Assembly (NCBI GenBank): GCA_945926565.1 | Contig: CAMELY010000033.1 | Span: 1-11,133, forward strand | Direction of reading: 5' to 3' | Source: an uncultured Clostridia bacterium | GTDB taxonomy: Bacteria > Bacillota > Clostridia > Oscillospirales > Oscillospiraceae | Length of the DNA: 11,133 nt | In this document: piece after piece, positions 1 through 6,005 of the stretch | Numbering within the stretch: position 1 is the stretch's first letter | How the letters are laid out: each line of letters opens with the position of its first letter | Notes under the pieces: generated by a model | What the model saw: only the letters and a program-made list of their open reading frames with translations | Databases searched by the model: none | What the model was told of the DNA's origin: nothing | Position numbers and translations under genes: made by a program

Positions 1-661
1 GGTAAAAATCCAGCTTCACATGGGCAAAATAGTCCTGGACAACGGCGCGGATCTGCTCCGGATCCCGGCGCAGCATGGCGGAGAGCAGCAGGTCGTGGTA
101 GTATACGGTGCCGTAATAGAGGGTTGTGGTATTGCTGGTGCAGGGATAGCGGCTGATCCGGGCGAGTACGACGGAAAAGGTGCTCAGCAAGGTCAGGTTC
201 TCCAGAGAGAGGGCGATGCTCCGGTGGAAGGAGTCCACCTGCTGCGCCAGAGCGCCAGACTGATTGGGGGTCAGAGCCCGCATCCTGGTCACGGCGTCGC
301 TGAGGGTCTGAAACAGCTCCGGGCGGTTTGTCTGAGCGGCCTGGACGCAGACGTGGGGCCAGATCAGGGCGGCAAAGTCCAGCAGATCCATCAGGCGGGA
401 GAAGGAGATCGGCTCTGCGGGCTGATCCAGGGCTTCCAGATCATTGGAGCGCAGGTAAGAGCCCTTCCCGTGGATGCTCTCTACGGCTCCGATGGCGATA
501 AAGCGCTGCAGTGCGCTGCGGACGCTGACCCGGCTGCAGTTGAACTCATTGCAAAGCGCCTTCTCGGAGGGGAGCTTGCTGCCCAGGGGCCAGGCGCCGG
601 TGACAATGCGCTCCTTCATGTATGCAACAATCTGGTTTGTAACCTTTGCTTTATCTGACAT
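1..661 (-). CDS. GntR/FadR-family transcriptional regulator with FCD domain (3' end off the window)
   Basis: This gene encodes a DNA-binding repressor or activator that likely senses a small carboxylate or sugar acid and controls catabolic genes lying beyond the left edge. The 220 codons present begin MSDKAKVTNQIVAYMKERI and continue through a winged-helix GntR domain (about residues 5-70) with the typical segments GSKLPSEKAL, SRVSVRSALQRF and GKGSYL. The rest is helical and resembles an FCD ligand-binding domain: VDSFHRSIA carries the Asp/His pair expected of the metal site, and more histidines follow in YYHDLL and near the end (FAHVKL). The ATG at 659-661 is preceded by GGAG eight bases upstream. 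Full-length relatives have roughly 220-250 residues, so only the last few are missing. The domain architecture is clear, but the ligand and targets cannot be read from the sequence. Confidence 0.85.
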   Translation of the reverse strand, partial: MSDKAKVTNQIVAYMKERIVTGAWPLGSKLPSEKALCNEFNCSRVSVRSALQRFIAIGAVESIHGKGSYLRSNDLEALDQPAEPISFSRLMDLLDFAALIWPHVCVQAAQTNRPELFQTLSDAVTRMRALTPNQSGALAQQVDSFHRSIALSLENLTLLSTFSVVLARISRYPCTSNTTTLYYGTVYYHDLLLSAMLRRDPEQIRAVVQDYFAHVKLDFY

Positions 662-729
662 GTTGTGTCTCCTGCAGACCGCTGATTGGCCGGAGAAGCC
701 AACCAAGGGAGAATGAAAATGTTTCCATT

Positions 730-759
730 ATTATATAACAGCGATAAAACGAAAAGCAA
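730..759 (-). promoter_or_regulatory. Candidate sigma-A promoter for the GntR-type regulator
   Basis: On the minus strand TTGCTT (754-759) is followed after 18 bases by a perfect TATAAT (730-735), about 70 bases before the regulator's ATG. The stretch between them is AT-rich, unlike the surrounding GC-rich DNA. The -35 match is weak, so the call rests mainly on the -10 box and the position. Confidence 0.5.
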
Positions 760-873
760 GAGAGAAAACAGCGAAAAAGGGTAAAATTGGCGTAAGAAAA
801 AGCAAAACTTGACGAAGCAGGAGAAATTCGGAAAATCGGTGTCCCAAAAACGGGATGATGAACAAAGCGGATA

Positions 874-919
874 CAAAAACCCCCCGTTTCCCACCGGGAA
901 TGCCGGCAGAAAGCGGGGG
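874..919 (-). terminator. Rho-independent terminator after the DUF378 gene
   Basis: Read on the minus strand, CCCCCG (914-919) pairs with CGGGGG (881-886), with a further TTTC/GAAA pairing and a CCGG/CCGG pairing inside. The 3' arm is followed by GTTTTTG. It starts 11 bases past the DUF378 stop codon, as expected for its terminator. Confidence 0.7.
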
Positions 920-929
920 AGGCAGAGCG

Positions 930-1142
930 TCAGGCGCGCTCGGTTCGGGCGTCGTCGCTGTCCCGGAACAGCAGCGAGATGCACCAGATGGCGGCGATGG
1001 CCACCAGGACATAGACGATCCGGCTGAGCAGGCTGCCCGAGCCGCCCAGCAGAAAGGCTACCAGGTCGAACTGGAACAGGCCGATGAGTCCCCAGTTCAG
1101 TCCGCCGATGATGGCCAGGATCAGGGCGATCTTATCCAGCAT
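930..1142 (-). CDS. DUF378 family small membrane protein
   Basis: This is a 70-residue protein of unknown function, very hydrophobic, with two predicted membrane helices: about residues 4-24 (IALILAIIGGLNWGLIGLF) and about 39-60 (LLSRIVYVLVAIAAIWCISL). The GGLNWGL signature in the first helix and the I.Y.LV..AAI pattern in the second are characteristic of DUF378. A short charged tail (FRDSDDARTERA) follows. The ATG has a strong GAGGAGGGAG ribosome-binding site seven or so bases upstream, and a terminator lies directly downstream, so it appears to be a complete gene. It is separated from the cysteine-rich gene upstream by about 110 bases in which I found no convincing promoter. No biochemical role can be assigned. 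Confidence 0.85.
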   Translation of the reverse strand: MLDKIALILAIIGGLNWGLIGLFQFDLVAFLLGGSGSLLSRIVYVLVAIAAIWCISLLFRDSDDARTERA

Positions 1143-1252
1143 ATTGCTCCCTCCTCACAAACAGGTCATTGGGTCTGCCGTCCTTACTATGGCCAAATGG
1201 GGGAACGGCTATCCCTGGAAAGGACAGGAGCGGAAGGAAAAAGCTGCCAAAC

Positions 1253-1462
1253 TTAAAGGGTAAAGTCCTCGTCCTTCAGCCTGCTGAAGTCCGGGGCGGC
1301 CTGGGGCGGCGGCGTGCGCAGAAAAGGGTCATAGGCGAAGCTGCGGCAGCAGCTGCCCCCGTCGGTGACCCCTTTTTTCAGGCAGAGTACAGTATTTTCA
1401 TCGATGACAGTCCCGTGCTGGCAGTAGATGCAGCGGGGCTCGATCTTTTTTCGGAACAGCAT
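1253..1462 (-). CDS. Small cysteine-rich protein, putative metal-binding
   Basis: This is a hypothetical protein of 69 residues. It has a CxxC pair at 11-14 (RCIYC), a single Cys at 27 (VLCLKKG) and adjacent Cys at 38-39 (SCCRSFAYDP), then a proline-rich linker and an acidic end (LKDEDFTL). Four or five cysteines at these spacings suggest a zinc-ribbon-like or other metal site; this is inference. The pattern, with the F.YDP..R.PP segment after the last cysteines, is one I associate with short unnamed proteins in clostridial genomes. I chose the ATG at 1460-1462 because AAGGGAG lies eight bases upstream. A TTG six codons earlier would put that ribosome-binding site inside the coding sequence. 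The gene lies immediately downstream of the hairpin array, whose edge contains a promoter-like sequence pointing at it. Confidence 0.7.
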   Translation of the reverse strand: MLFRKKIEPRCIYCQHGTVIDENTVLCLKKGVTDGGSCCRSFAYDPFLRTPPPQAAPDFSRLKDEDFTL

Positions 1463-1498
1463 AGGAGGCGCTCCCTTCAAACCGGAGACCGGTTGATT

Positions 1499-1777
1499 CA
1501 GTAGACATTATTATAATGCGTACTGAACAAAGCCGCAAGCCTTGAAAGCCAAGACTTTCAAGGCACGCTGGCTTTGTTCACGTGCAAGGATTTTGGGCTT
1601 TTAAGTCCAAAAGCCTTGCACGTTCCATGGAAGCATTGTAATGCTTCCATGGAAATACGCATTGTAACAATGGCTGAATTCTATGCAAGCGGCTGTTCTC
1701 AGCCGCTTGCATAGAATTGCGCGGCGTTCGCCGCGCGAACAAACCGCTATGCGGTTTGTTCAGCAGACATTATTATA
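1499..1777. repeat. Hairpin-array intergenic element (expanded copy)
   Basis: This 279-base non-coding block is made almost entirely of inverted repeats and fills the gap between ylbJ and the cysteine-rich gene. In order: stem TGAACAAAGCC (1524-1534 with 1570-1580) enclosing GCCTTGAAAG (1539-1548 with 1555-1564); CGTGCAAGG (1581-1589 with 1614-1622) enclosing a TTTTGG/CCAAAA stem; a perfect 15-bp stem (1623-1637 with 1640-1654); a perfect 19-bp stem (1677-1695 with 1700-1718); GCGCGGCG (1719-1726 with 1729-1736); and GAACAAACCGC (1737-1747 with 1751-1761). TTATAATGCGTA (1511-1522) can also pair with TACGCATTGTAA (1656-1667), closing a multibranch around the first three hairpins. A 17-base direct repeat with one mismatch (1499-1515 and 1761-1777) bounds the block. 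A simpler copy lies at 8309-8393. I do not recognise a named family; a non-autonomous mobile or REP-like element is the best guess. Confidence 0.8.
1510..1538 (-). promoter_or_regulatory. Promoter-like sequence inside the hairpin-array edge
   Basis: On the minus strand TTGCGG (1533-1538) and a perfect TATAAT (1510-1515) are separated by exactly 17 bases and point at the cysteine-rich gene, whose ATG is about 48 bases downstream. The -35 lies in the first hairpin of the array and the -10 in its terminal AT-rich motif. Activity is inferred from the motif only. Confidence 0.45.
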
Positions 1778-2846
1778 CCTGCCCGCAGGGAGATTTTCCA
1801 CCCCTATTTGTCAACAGGACCAGAATTGCAATCCACAGCGCCGCCCCGAAGGCCAGGGACTGGGGGAAGAGCTGCACCAGGGTGAGCCTGCCGCCTGTAT
1901 GGGCGACGGGGAGCATTCCCCGGCACAGGGGGGCGGCCAGGGCCAGCAGTCCGGCAGAGAGCAGCCCCTGGAGGGCCTTGGCCCGGAGATAGGGCCCCAG
2001 CCTCAGGCCGCTGCCTTCCAGCAGGGCGGTGGTCTGGCTGTGGACAGAAAACCCGCCCCAGCCCAGCAGAAAGCCGCACAGGGCCAGCCGCAGGGTGGGG
2101 GAGGAGACGGCAGGCAGGGCGCAGACGCCGTTGGAGAGCTCCAGCAGCCCGGCCAGCAGGGGCTCCAGCCCGACCGGCAGGGAGAGCCAGTCCTCCGTCA
2201 GCGCCCGGAGCAGGCCAATGAGCACGTTGAAGAGCACCACATAGGCGCAGACCTGGAGAGAGGAGGAGAGGGCCTTGCCCACCGCCTGGGGCAGCAGCGC
2301 CCCGGGGGCGGGACGAGGGGCGGAGGAGATCTGCTCGCCGCCCACAGCCCCCTCCGGCCCCCGGAGCAGCAGACCCACCCCCAGGGCGGAGAGGGCGTGG
2401 ACAGTCAGCAGCAGAAAGCCGATCTCCATCCGGCCAAAGACGGATACCCCCGCCACCGACAGGATAAAGGCGGGGCCTGCGTTGTTGCAGAAGAGGAGCA
2501 GCCGCTGGGCCTCCTCCGGGGAGCACTGCCCACGCTCCAGCAGCTCCCGCACCGCTCCCGCTCCAACAGGATAGCCCCCCAGCAGCCCCAGAGCCAGGGC
2601 GGCGCCCCCGGCGCCTCCCACATGGAAGAGCCGGGGCATCAGACCGCCCAGCTTCTGTCCCAGCCACCGGCCCAGCCCCAGGCCAATGGCCAGGTTGGAG
2701 AGGACAAAATAGGGGAACAGGGCGGGGAGGATGACCTGTCCGCAGAGGGTCAGCCCAGCCCGGGCCGCCTCCGCCCCCGCCTGAGGGCAGCAGATCAGGG
2801 CCAGGGCATACAGCCCCACCCCCAGTCCCATACCGATTCGCGCCAT
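1773..2846 (-). CDS. ylbJ: Sporulation integral membrane protein YlbJ
   Basis: YlbJ is a polytopic membrane protein made in the mother cell under sigma-E in Bacillus and needed for proper spore cortex/engulfment-stage development. It belongs to the nucleoside-recognition (Gate) superfamily. The 357-residue product has many hydrophobic helices and the family's conserved motifs: ILPALFPYFVLSNL (39-52), GGYPVGA (90-96), CNNAGPAFI (120-128) and, further on, GWGGFSVHSQ. The ATG at 2844-2846 is chosen over a GTG three codons upstream because GGGAGG sits eight bases before the ATG. The length fits the family (roughly 350-410). The 3' end is unusual: the last codons run into the hairpin array, whose terminal motif supplies two consecutive TAA stops. 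It is transcribed divergently from the DUF1624 gene. Confidence 0.92.
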   Translation of the reverse strand: MARIGMGLGVGLYALALICCPQAGAEAARAGLTLCGQVILPALFPYFVLSNLAIGLGLGRWLGQKLGGLMPRLFHVGGAGGAALALGLLGGYPVGAGAVRELLERGQCSPEEAQRLLLFCNNAGPAFILSVAGVSVFGRMEIGFLLLTVHALSALGVGLLLRGPEGAVGGEQISSAPRPAPGALLPQAVGKALSSSLQVCAYVVLFNVLIGLLRALTEDWLSLPVGLEPLLAGLLELSNGVCALPAVSSPTLRLALCGFLLGWGGFSVHSQTTALLEGSGLRLGPYLRAKALQGLLSAGLLALAAPLCRGMLPVAHTGGRLTLVQLFPQSLAFGAALWIAILVLLTNRGGKSPCGQV

Positions 2847-2890
2847 GGCGGTCACCTCCCTATTCCAGCCTATGGCGGGGCGGCGGGGGA

Positions 2891-2919
2891 TAGACCAGAG
2901 GGGCGGGGTGTGGTATACT
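2891..2919 (+). promoter_or_regulatory. Candidate sigma-A promoter for the DUF1624 gene
   Basis: TAGACC (2891-2896) is followed after 17 bases by TATACT (2914-2919), 21 bases before the GTG start of the next gene. Both boxes are good partial matches to consensus in an otherwise very GC-rich intergenic stretch. Confidence 0.55.
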
Positions 2920-2940
2920 GACGGAAAAGGGGGGATTGCT

Positions 2941-3675
2941 GTGAACCGACGCTATCACCTCATCGACGGCCTCCGGGGGCTGGCGGTGGTGAATATGGTG
3001 CTCTATCACTTTCTGTTTGACCTGTTTATTCTCCAGGGCTTTCAGCCCGATTGGCGGGAGATTCCCGCCGTCCATATCTGGCAGCAGTGGATCTGCTGGA
3101 CTTTTATTCTGATCTCCGGCCTCTCCTGGCACCTGGGTCATCACCGGGTAAAAAACGGACTCATCCTCAACGGCTGCGGCCTGCTGGTGACGGTGGTGAC
3201 CCGGATCGCTGAGCCGGAGGAGGCCATCTGGTGCGGGGTGCTCACCCTGCTGGGCTGCGCCCTGCTGCTGGCGACGGCGCTGGGTCCGCTGCTGGAGCGG
3301 ATTCCCGCCCTGCCCGGGGCGATTGGGAGCTTTTGCATCTTCCTTCTGACCCGCACCGTTCAGAGCGGCAGTCTCTCCCTGGGAGGATGGGTGCTGTGTG
3401 AGCTGCCGAAGCATTTCTATGTGGGCGGTCTTGCCACTGTGCTGGGCTTTCCCGCCCCCGGCTTCTATTCCAGCGACTATTTCCCCATCTTCCCCTGGTT
3501 TTTCCTCTACCTCACCGGCCTGTTTGCGGGGCGGATGATCCTGAGCCGCCCGCCCGCCATTCTGGAACGGCGGATCCCCGGCCTGAGCTGGGTGGGCCGG
3601 CACAGCCTTTTGATTTACCTTCTTCACCAGCCGGTGGCTATGGCGGTGTCCATGGCAATCGGGCTGCTGCGGTGA
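2941..3675 (+). CDS. DUF1624 / heparan-alpha-glucosaminide N-acetyltransferase-like membrane protein
   Basis: This is a 244-residue multi-pass membrane protein of the acyltransferase-3/DUF1624 group. The N-terminal signature is clear: YHLIDGLRGLAVVNMVLYHF (residues 5-24), with the R12/H23 pair typical of membrane O- or N-acyltransferases, followed by FDL. Hydrophobic helices recur to the end, including LPGAIGSFCIFLL, YFPIFPWFFLYLTGLFAG and SLLIYLLHQPVAM; the HQP near the C-terminus is also typical. By family it probably moves an acyl group onto a cell-surface glycan or other exported acceptor; the substrate is unknown. I chose the GTG at 2941 because a GGGGGG ribosome-binding stretch precedes it and the YHLIDGLRG motif follows at once. 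An upstream ATG in frame would overlap the ylbJ start and add a non-homologous leader. The next gene, an SGNH hydrolase, lies beyond a terminator, so any partnership is only suggestive. Confidence 0.85.
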   Translation: MNRRYHLIDGLRGLAVVNMVLYHFLFDLFILQGFQPDWREIPAVHIWQQWICWTFILISGLSWHLGHHRVKNGLILNGCGLLVTVVTRIAEPEEAIWCGVLTLLGCALLLATALGPLLERIPALPGAIGSFCIFLLTRTVQSGSLSLGGWVLCELPKHFYVGGLATVLGFPAPGFYSSDYFPIFPWFFLYLTGLFAGRMILSRPPAILERRIPGLSWVGRHSLLIYLLHQPVAMAVSMAIGLLR

Positions 3676-3683
3676 CAGACGAC

Positions 3684-3728
3684 GCGCCATCCCGAGGCCT
3701 TTCGGTTCCCGGGATGGCGCTGTTTTTT
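3684..3728 (+). terminator. Rho-independent terminator after the DUF1624 gene
   Basis: GCGCCATCCCG (3684-3694) pairs perfectly with CGGGATGGCGC (3710-3720), an 11-bp stem, and is followed by TGTTTTTT. It begins nine bases after the stop codon. Confidence 0.9.
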
Positions 3729-3846
3729 CAGACAATTATGAGAAAATCGTAATCACCCTTTCAGCTGTTTTTAAAACTTCCCTGTTATCCTGTCTCTCGT
3801 ACCGGGAGCGCATCCCGAAAACGGCGACCGGATGGGAGTGACACGC

Positions 3847-4785
3847 ATGAAAGGACTGCTGCGGCTGGGGGCGGCCTTGCTGGGCCTGTTTCTGTTTCTG
3901 GAGCTGGGGATGGATTGGATTGCCCCTCAGAAGTCCATGGAGCAGCTGGCCCGGGAGGAGCCCACCGCCCGGGACATTCTCAAGGAGCCGGCCCAGACGG
4001 TGGATGTGCTCATTCTGGGGGACAGCGAGTCCTATTCCGCCTTTACCCCCATGCAGCTCTGGAAGGACACCGGCTGCACCGCCTATGTCTGCGGCACCTG
4101 CGGCCAGCAGCTGTGCGATACCGAGCAGCTGCTCTATCAGGCGTTCCAGACCCAATCGCCCAAGGTGGTTCTGCTGGAGACCAACGCCCTCTACCGGCGG
4201 GTCTCTCTGCGCCGGCTGGCCTGTTCCTGGGTGGAGGCGGCTCTGGCCGGCCTGCAGGGACAGGGTGAGACAGAGCGGGACAGCACGGCACAGGCCCTCT
4301 CCAGTGCCGGCACCGTGGATATCTGGAAGGGCTTTCGCTGCAACACCAAGATCAAAAGCGGCAGCGGGGGAGACTATATGCACCCCACCGGGGAGCGAGC
4401 GTCCATCCCAAAACGGAACCGCCGCTACCTGGAGCGCATCAAGGCCTTCTGCGACGCCCGTCAGGCCCGGCTGATTCTGGTCAGCACCCCCAGCACGGTG
4501 AACTGGAACACCCGCCGGCACAACGGCGTTCAGGCCCTGGCGGAGGAGCTGGGCGTGACCTATGTGGATTTGAACCTGGGACAGGTGGACATCGACTGGA
4601 GCACCGACACCCGGGACCGGGGGGATCACCTGAACTACTACGGGGCGGTGAAGGTCACCCGGTCTCTGGGGGAGTATCTGGAGACGCTGGACGTACTCGC
4701 CGATCACCGGACGGATCCCACCTATGCCCCTTGGAACCAGGCCCTGGAGGGGTATGAGGCGGCGGTGGAAGAGGCAGACGGATAA
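3847..4785 (+). CDS. Membrane-anchored SGNH/GDSL-type hydrolase (DltD-like)
   Basis: This is a 312-residue protein with one N-terminal membrane segment (about 4-24, LLRLGAALLGLFLFLELGM) and an extracytoplasmic hydrolase domain. GDSES at 58-62 gives the block-I nucleophile Ser60, and the late motif GDHLNYYG contains the block-V Asp/His (D260, H261). This fold acts as an esterase or acyl-transfer partner on cell-surface polymers, for example in teichoic-acid D-alanylation (DltD) and polysaccharide O-acetylation. No MBOAT gene is visible beside it; the DUF1624 acyltransferase upstream is the only candidate partner and is separated by a terminator. I chose the ATG at 3847 because GGGAG stands eight bases before it, whereas the in-frame ATG at 3832 has no ribosome-binding site. 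The substrate cannot be deduced. Confidence 0.8.
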   Translation: MKGLLRLGAALLGLFLFLELGMDWIAPQKSMEQLAREEPTARDILKEPAQTVDVLILGDSESYSAFTPMQLWKDTGCTAYVCGTCGQQLCDTEQLLYQAFQTQSPKVVLLETNALYRRVSLRRLACSWVEAALAGLQGQGETERDSTAQALSSAGTVDIWKGFRCNTKIKSGSGGDYMHPTGERASIPKRNRRYLERIKAFCDARQARLILVSTPSTVNWNTRRHNGVQALAEELGVTYVDLNLGQVDIDWSTDTRDRGDHLNYYGAVKVTRSLGEYLETLDVLADHRTDPTYAPWNQALEGYEAAVEEADG

Positions 4786-4788
4786 AAG

Positions 4789-4833
4789 AAGCGTGTCCGC
4801 AAACCGACTGTAAAACGGTTTGCGGACACGCTT
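4789..4833. terminator. Bidirectional terminator between convergent genes
   Basis: A perfect 18-bp stem (4789-4806 with 4816-4833, arm AAGCGTGTCCGCAAACCG) with a nine-base loop lies between the SGNH hydrolase and nrdG. T-runs occur on both exits (CTTTT on plus, CTTTTAT on minus), so it probably serves both genes. Confidence 0.9.
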
Positions 4834-4846
4834 TTGGAGCGGAAGA

Positions 4847-5371
4847 TTATTCTCCCTCCCACCAGACAACGCTGTCTGCCGCCAACGTTTTGGGCAGGTC
4901 GATCAGCCGCTGGTTGGAGGAGCCCCGAAACCGGAGGGAGATGTCCTTCTTCTCCTGGACGAACTCCCCGTCCACCAGCACATCCAGATAGCTGAGGATT
5001 TCCCGGGTAATGTCCCAGTCCCCCAGCTTGCCGGTGAGGATGTCCGTGTCCAGGGTGTAGCCGGAGAAGGCCCAGATGCTCTTTTCCGGCAGCTCCCGCC
5101 GCACCCGGCGGAGCAGAGGCAGCAGGGCGGCCTGATTCTGCGGCTCAAAGGGCTCGCCCCCCAGCAGGGTGAGACCGGCGATATAGCTGGGGGAGAGGGC
5201 CTGGAGAATCTCGTCCTCGGTCTCCTGGGTGTAGGGCCGGCCGTAGTGGAAGTCCCAGGCCTCCTGGTTGAAGCAGCCCTTGCAGTGATGGGTGCAGCCG
5301 GAGACGAACAGGGACACCCGGACGCCGGGGCCGTTGGCCACGTCTATCTTTTTGATGTCGGCGTAATACAT
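4847..5371 (-). CDS. nrdG: Anaerobic ribonucleotide reductase activating protein (radical SAM)
   Basis: NrdG is the activase that uses a [4Fe-4S] cluster and S-adenosylmethionine to generate the glycyl radical on NrdD. The 174-residue product has the radical-SAM cluster motif CTHHCKGCFN (C26, C30, C33; CX3CX2C), preceded by DVANGPGVRVSLFVSGC, and the SAM-contacting LGGEPF at 70-75. The length is normal for NrdG (about 155-180). The ATG at 5369-5371 follows an AGGAGG box seven bases upstream. The open frame continues upstream without a stop, but that extension has no homology pattern and covers a REP palindrome. The gene lies downstream of nrdD in the same direction but is separated from it by the RAYT. 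I saw no strong promoter of its own, so it probably depends on read-through. It ends at a bidirectional terminator. Confidence 0.95.
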   Translation of the reverse strand: MYYADIKKIDVANGPGVRVSLFVSGCTHHCKGCFNQEAWDFHYGRPYTQETEDEILQALSPSYIAGLTLLGGEPFEPQNQAALLPLLRRVRRELPEKSIWAFSGYTLDTDILTGKLGDWDITREILSYLDVLVDGEFVQEKKDISLRFRGSSNQRLIDLPKTLAADSVVWWEGE

Positions 5372-5438
5372 GGAAAACCTCCTTTTCAATGCAGAGTAGA
5401 CGAAAGAAGCAGGAAAATCCGCTGTATGATAACAAGCT

Positions 5439-5464
5439 GTAGGGGCGGCCCTGTGTGGCCGCCC
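5439..5464 (+). repeat. REP palindrome A, downstream flank of the RAYT
   Basis: GTAG is followed by a stem GGGCGGCC (5443-5450) / GGCCGCCC (5457-5464) with loop CTGTGT. The 26 bases are the exact reverse complement of 5809-5834. It lies four bases beyond the RAYT stop codon. Confidence 0.9.
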
Positions 5465-5468
5465 ATGG

Positions 5469-5963
5469 TCAAGGCTTTCGCTCCAGCTGTCTGTGCGGAT
5501 TCGCAGCAATATAAGCCCTGGTTTCGGACAGATCTTGTTCGTTGCGGATGATATGCTCATAGTAATTGCGCTGCCAGAAGCGATGCTGGAACGGAGCATA
5601 CAGTCCTTTGCGGACACCACGGATATATTCATTTGTGGTCATGGATTTGAACCAGCCGACAATGTCGGAGAGACTGCTGTCACCGGAGGAAATCAGGAGA
5701 ATGAAGTGGATATGGTCCGGCATGATGCAAAAGGTATCTATAGAGACTCCAGTGAATTTATGCTCTATTTCCAGCAGCCATTTGGCGATCATAGCGTCTG
5801 GAGCGTTTGGGCGGCCACACAGGGCCGCCCCTACGGAAGAATCGGGAACAATCTGCCCAAACAGGGGAATACGTCCGTGGGTACAGATCGTGACAAAGTA
5901 AGCGCCCTGACTGCTGTAGTCAAAATTTGGCAGGCGGATTTGCTTTCGATGTGTTTCACGCAT
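5469..5963 (-). CDS. REP-associated tyrosine transposase (RAYT, Y1/HUH type)
   Basis: This is a 164-residue single-strand DNA endonuclease-like protein of the IS200/TnpA-REP group. Such proteins are thought to bind, cut and disperse REP hairpins. The start RKQIRLPNFDYSSQGAYFVT is followed by TICTHGR. The HUH metal motif is MPDHIHFILL (H84, H86), and FWQRNYYEHIIRNEQD (129-144) is a RAYT signature. Y151 in AYIAANP is the probable catalytic tyrosine; this is inferred by motif position. The length is typical of the family. The ATG at 5961-5963 has AGGAG six to seven bases upstream; a longer frame extends upstream into antisense nrdD and is not credible. REP palindromes lie after the stop, before the start and in frame at codons 44-52 (VGAALCGRP). 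It sits between nrdD and nrdG in the same direction, so it is probably co-transcribed with them. All key residues are present, so it may be active. Confidence 0.92.
   Translation of the reverse strand: MRETHRKQIRLPNFDYSSQGAYFVTICTHGRIPLFGQIVPDSSVGAALCGRPNAPDAMIAKWLLEIEHKFTGVSIDTFCIMPDHIHFILLISSGDSSLSDIVGWFKSMTTNEYIRGVRKGLYAPFQHRFWQRNYYEHIIRNEQDLSETRAYIAANPHRQLERKP
5809..5834 (-). repeat. REP palindrome B, inside the RAYT coding sequence
   Basis: The stem GGGCGGCC (5809-5816) / GGCCGCCC (5823-5830) with loop ACACAG is followed by CTAC. It is the exact reverse complement of REP A over 26 bases. It is translated in frame as residues V44 to P52 of the RAYT. Confidence 0.9.
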
Positions 5964-6005
5964 TGGTATCTCCTGCTGATGAAGCACAGAACAGATGGCA
6001 AGAAT

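Noticed and set aside
20..658. 212-codon plus-strand open frame at the left edge
   Set aside because: It mirrors the GntR/FadR regulator, whose winged-helix domain reads cleanly on the minus strand.
1499..1777. CRISPR array
   Set aside because: No constant repeat recurs with regular spacers; each hairpin has a different sequence and no cas genes are present.
1499..1777. Cluster of ordinary intrinsic terminators
   Set aside because: The stems lack following T-runs, and the same ends occur in the nrdD leader, where a terminator would block the gene.
1683..2921. 412-codon plus-strand open frame, very rich in Gln, Gly and Pro
   Set aside because: It is antisense to ylbJ, has no family motifs, and arises from GC-skewed codon use; the minus-strand YlbJ motifs are unmistakable.
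3803..3817. Small CGGGA/TCCCG hairpin before the SGNH hydrolase as an operator
   Set aside because: Five base pairs in GC-rich DNA is expected by chance and nothing else supports it.
3736..4869. 377-codon minus-strand open frame
   Set aside because: It is antisense to the SGNH hydrolase and runs through the bidirectional terminator; no motifs or good ribosome-binding site.
5439..5464. REP A as a terminator for the RAYT
   Set aside because: The stem is strong but no T-run follows on the minus strand, and nrdG needs read-through; its identity with a coding copy marks it as a REP.
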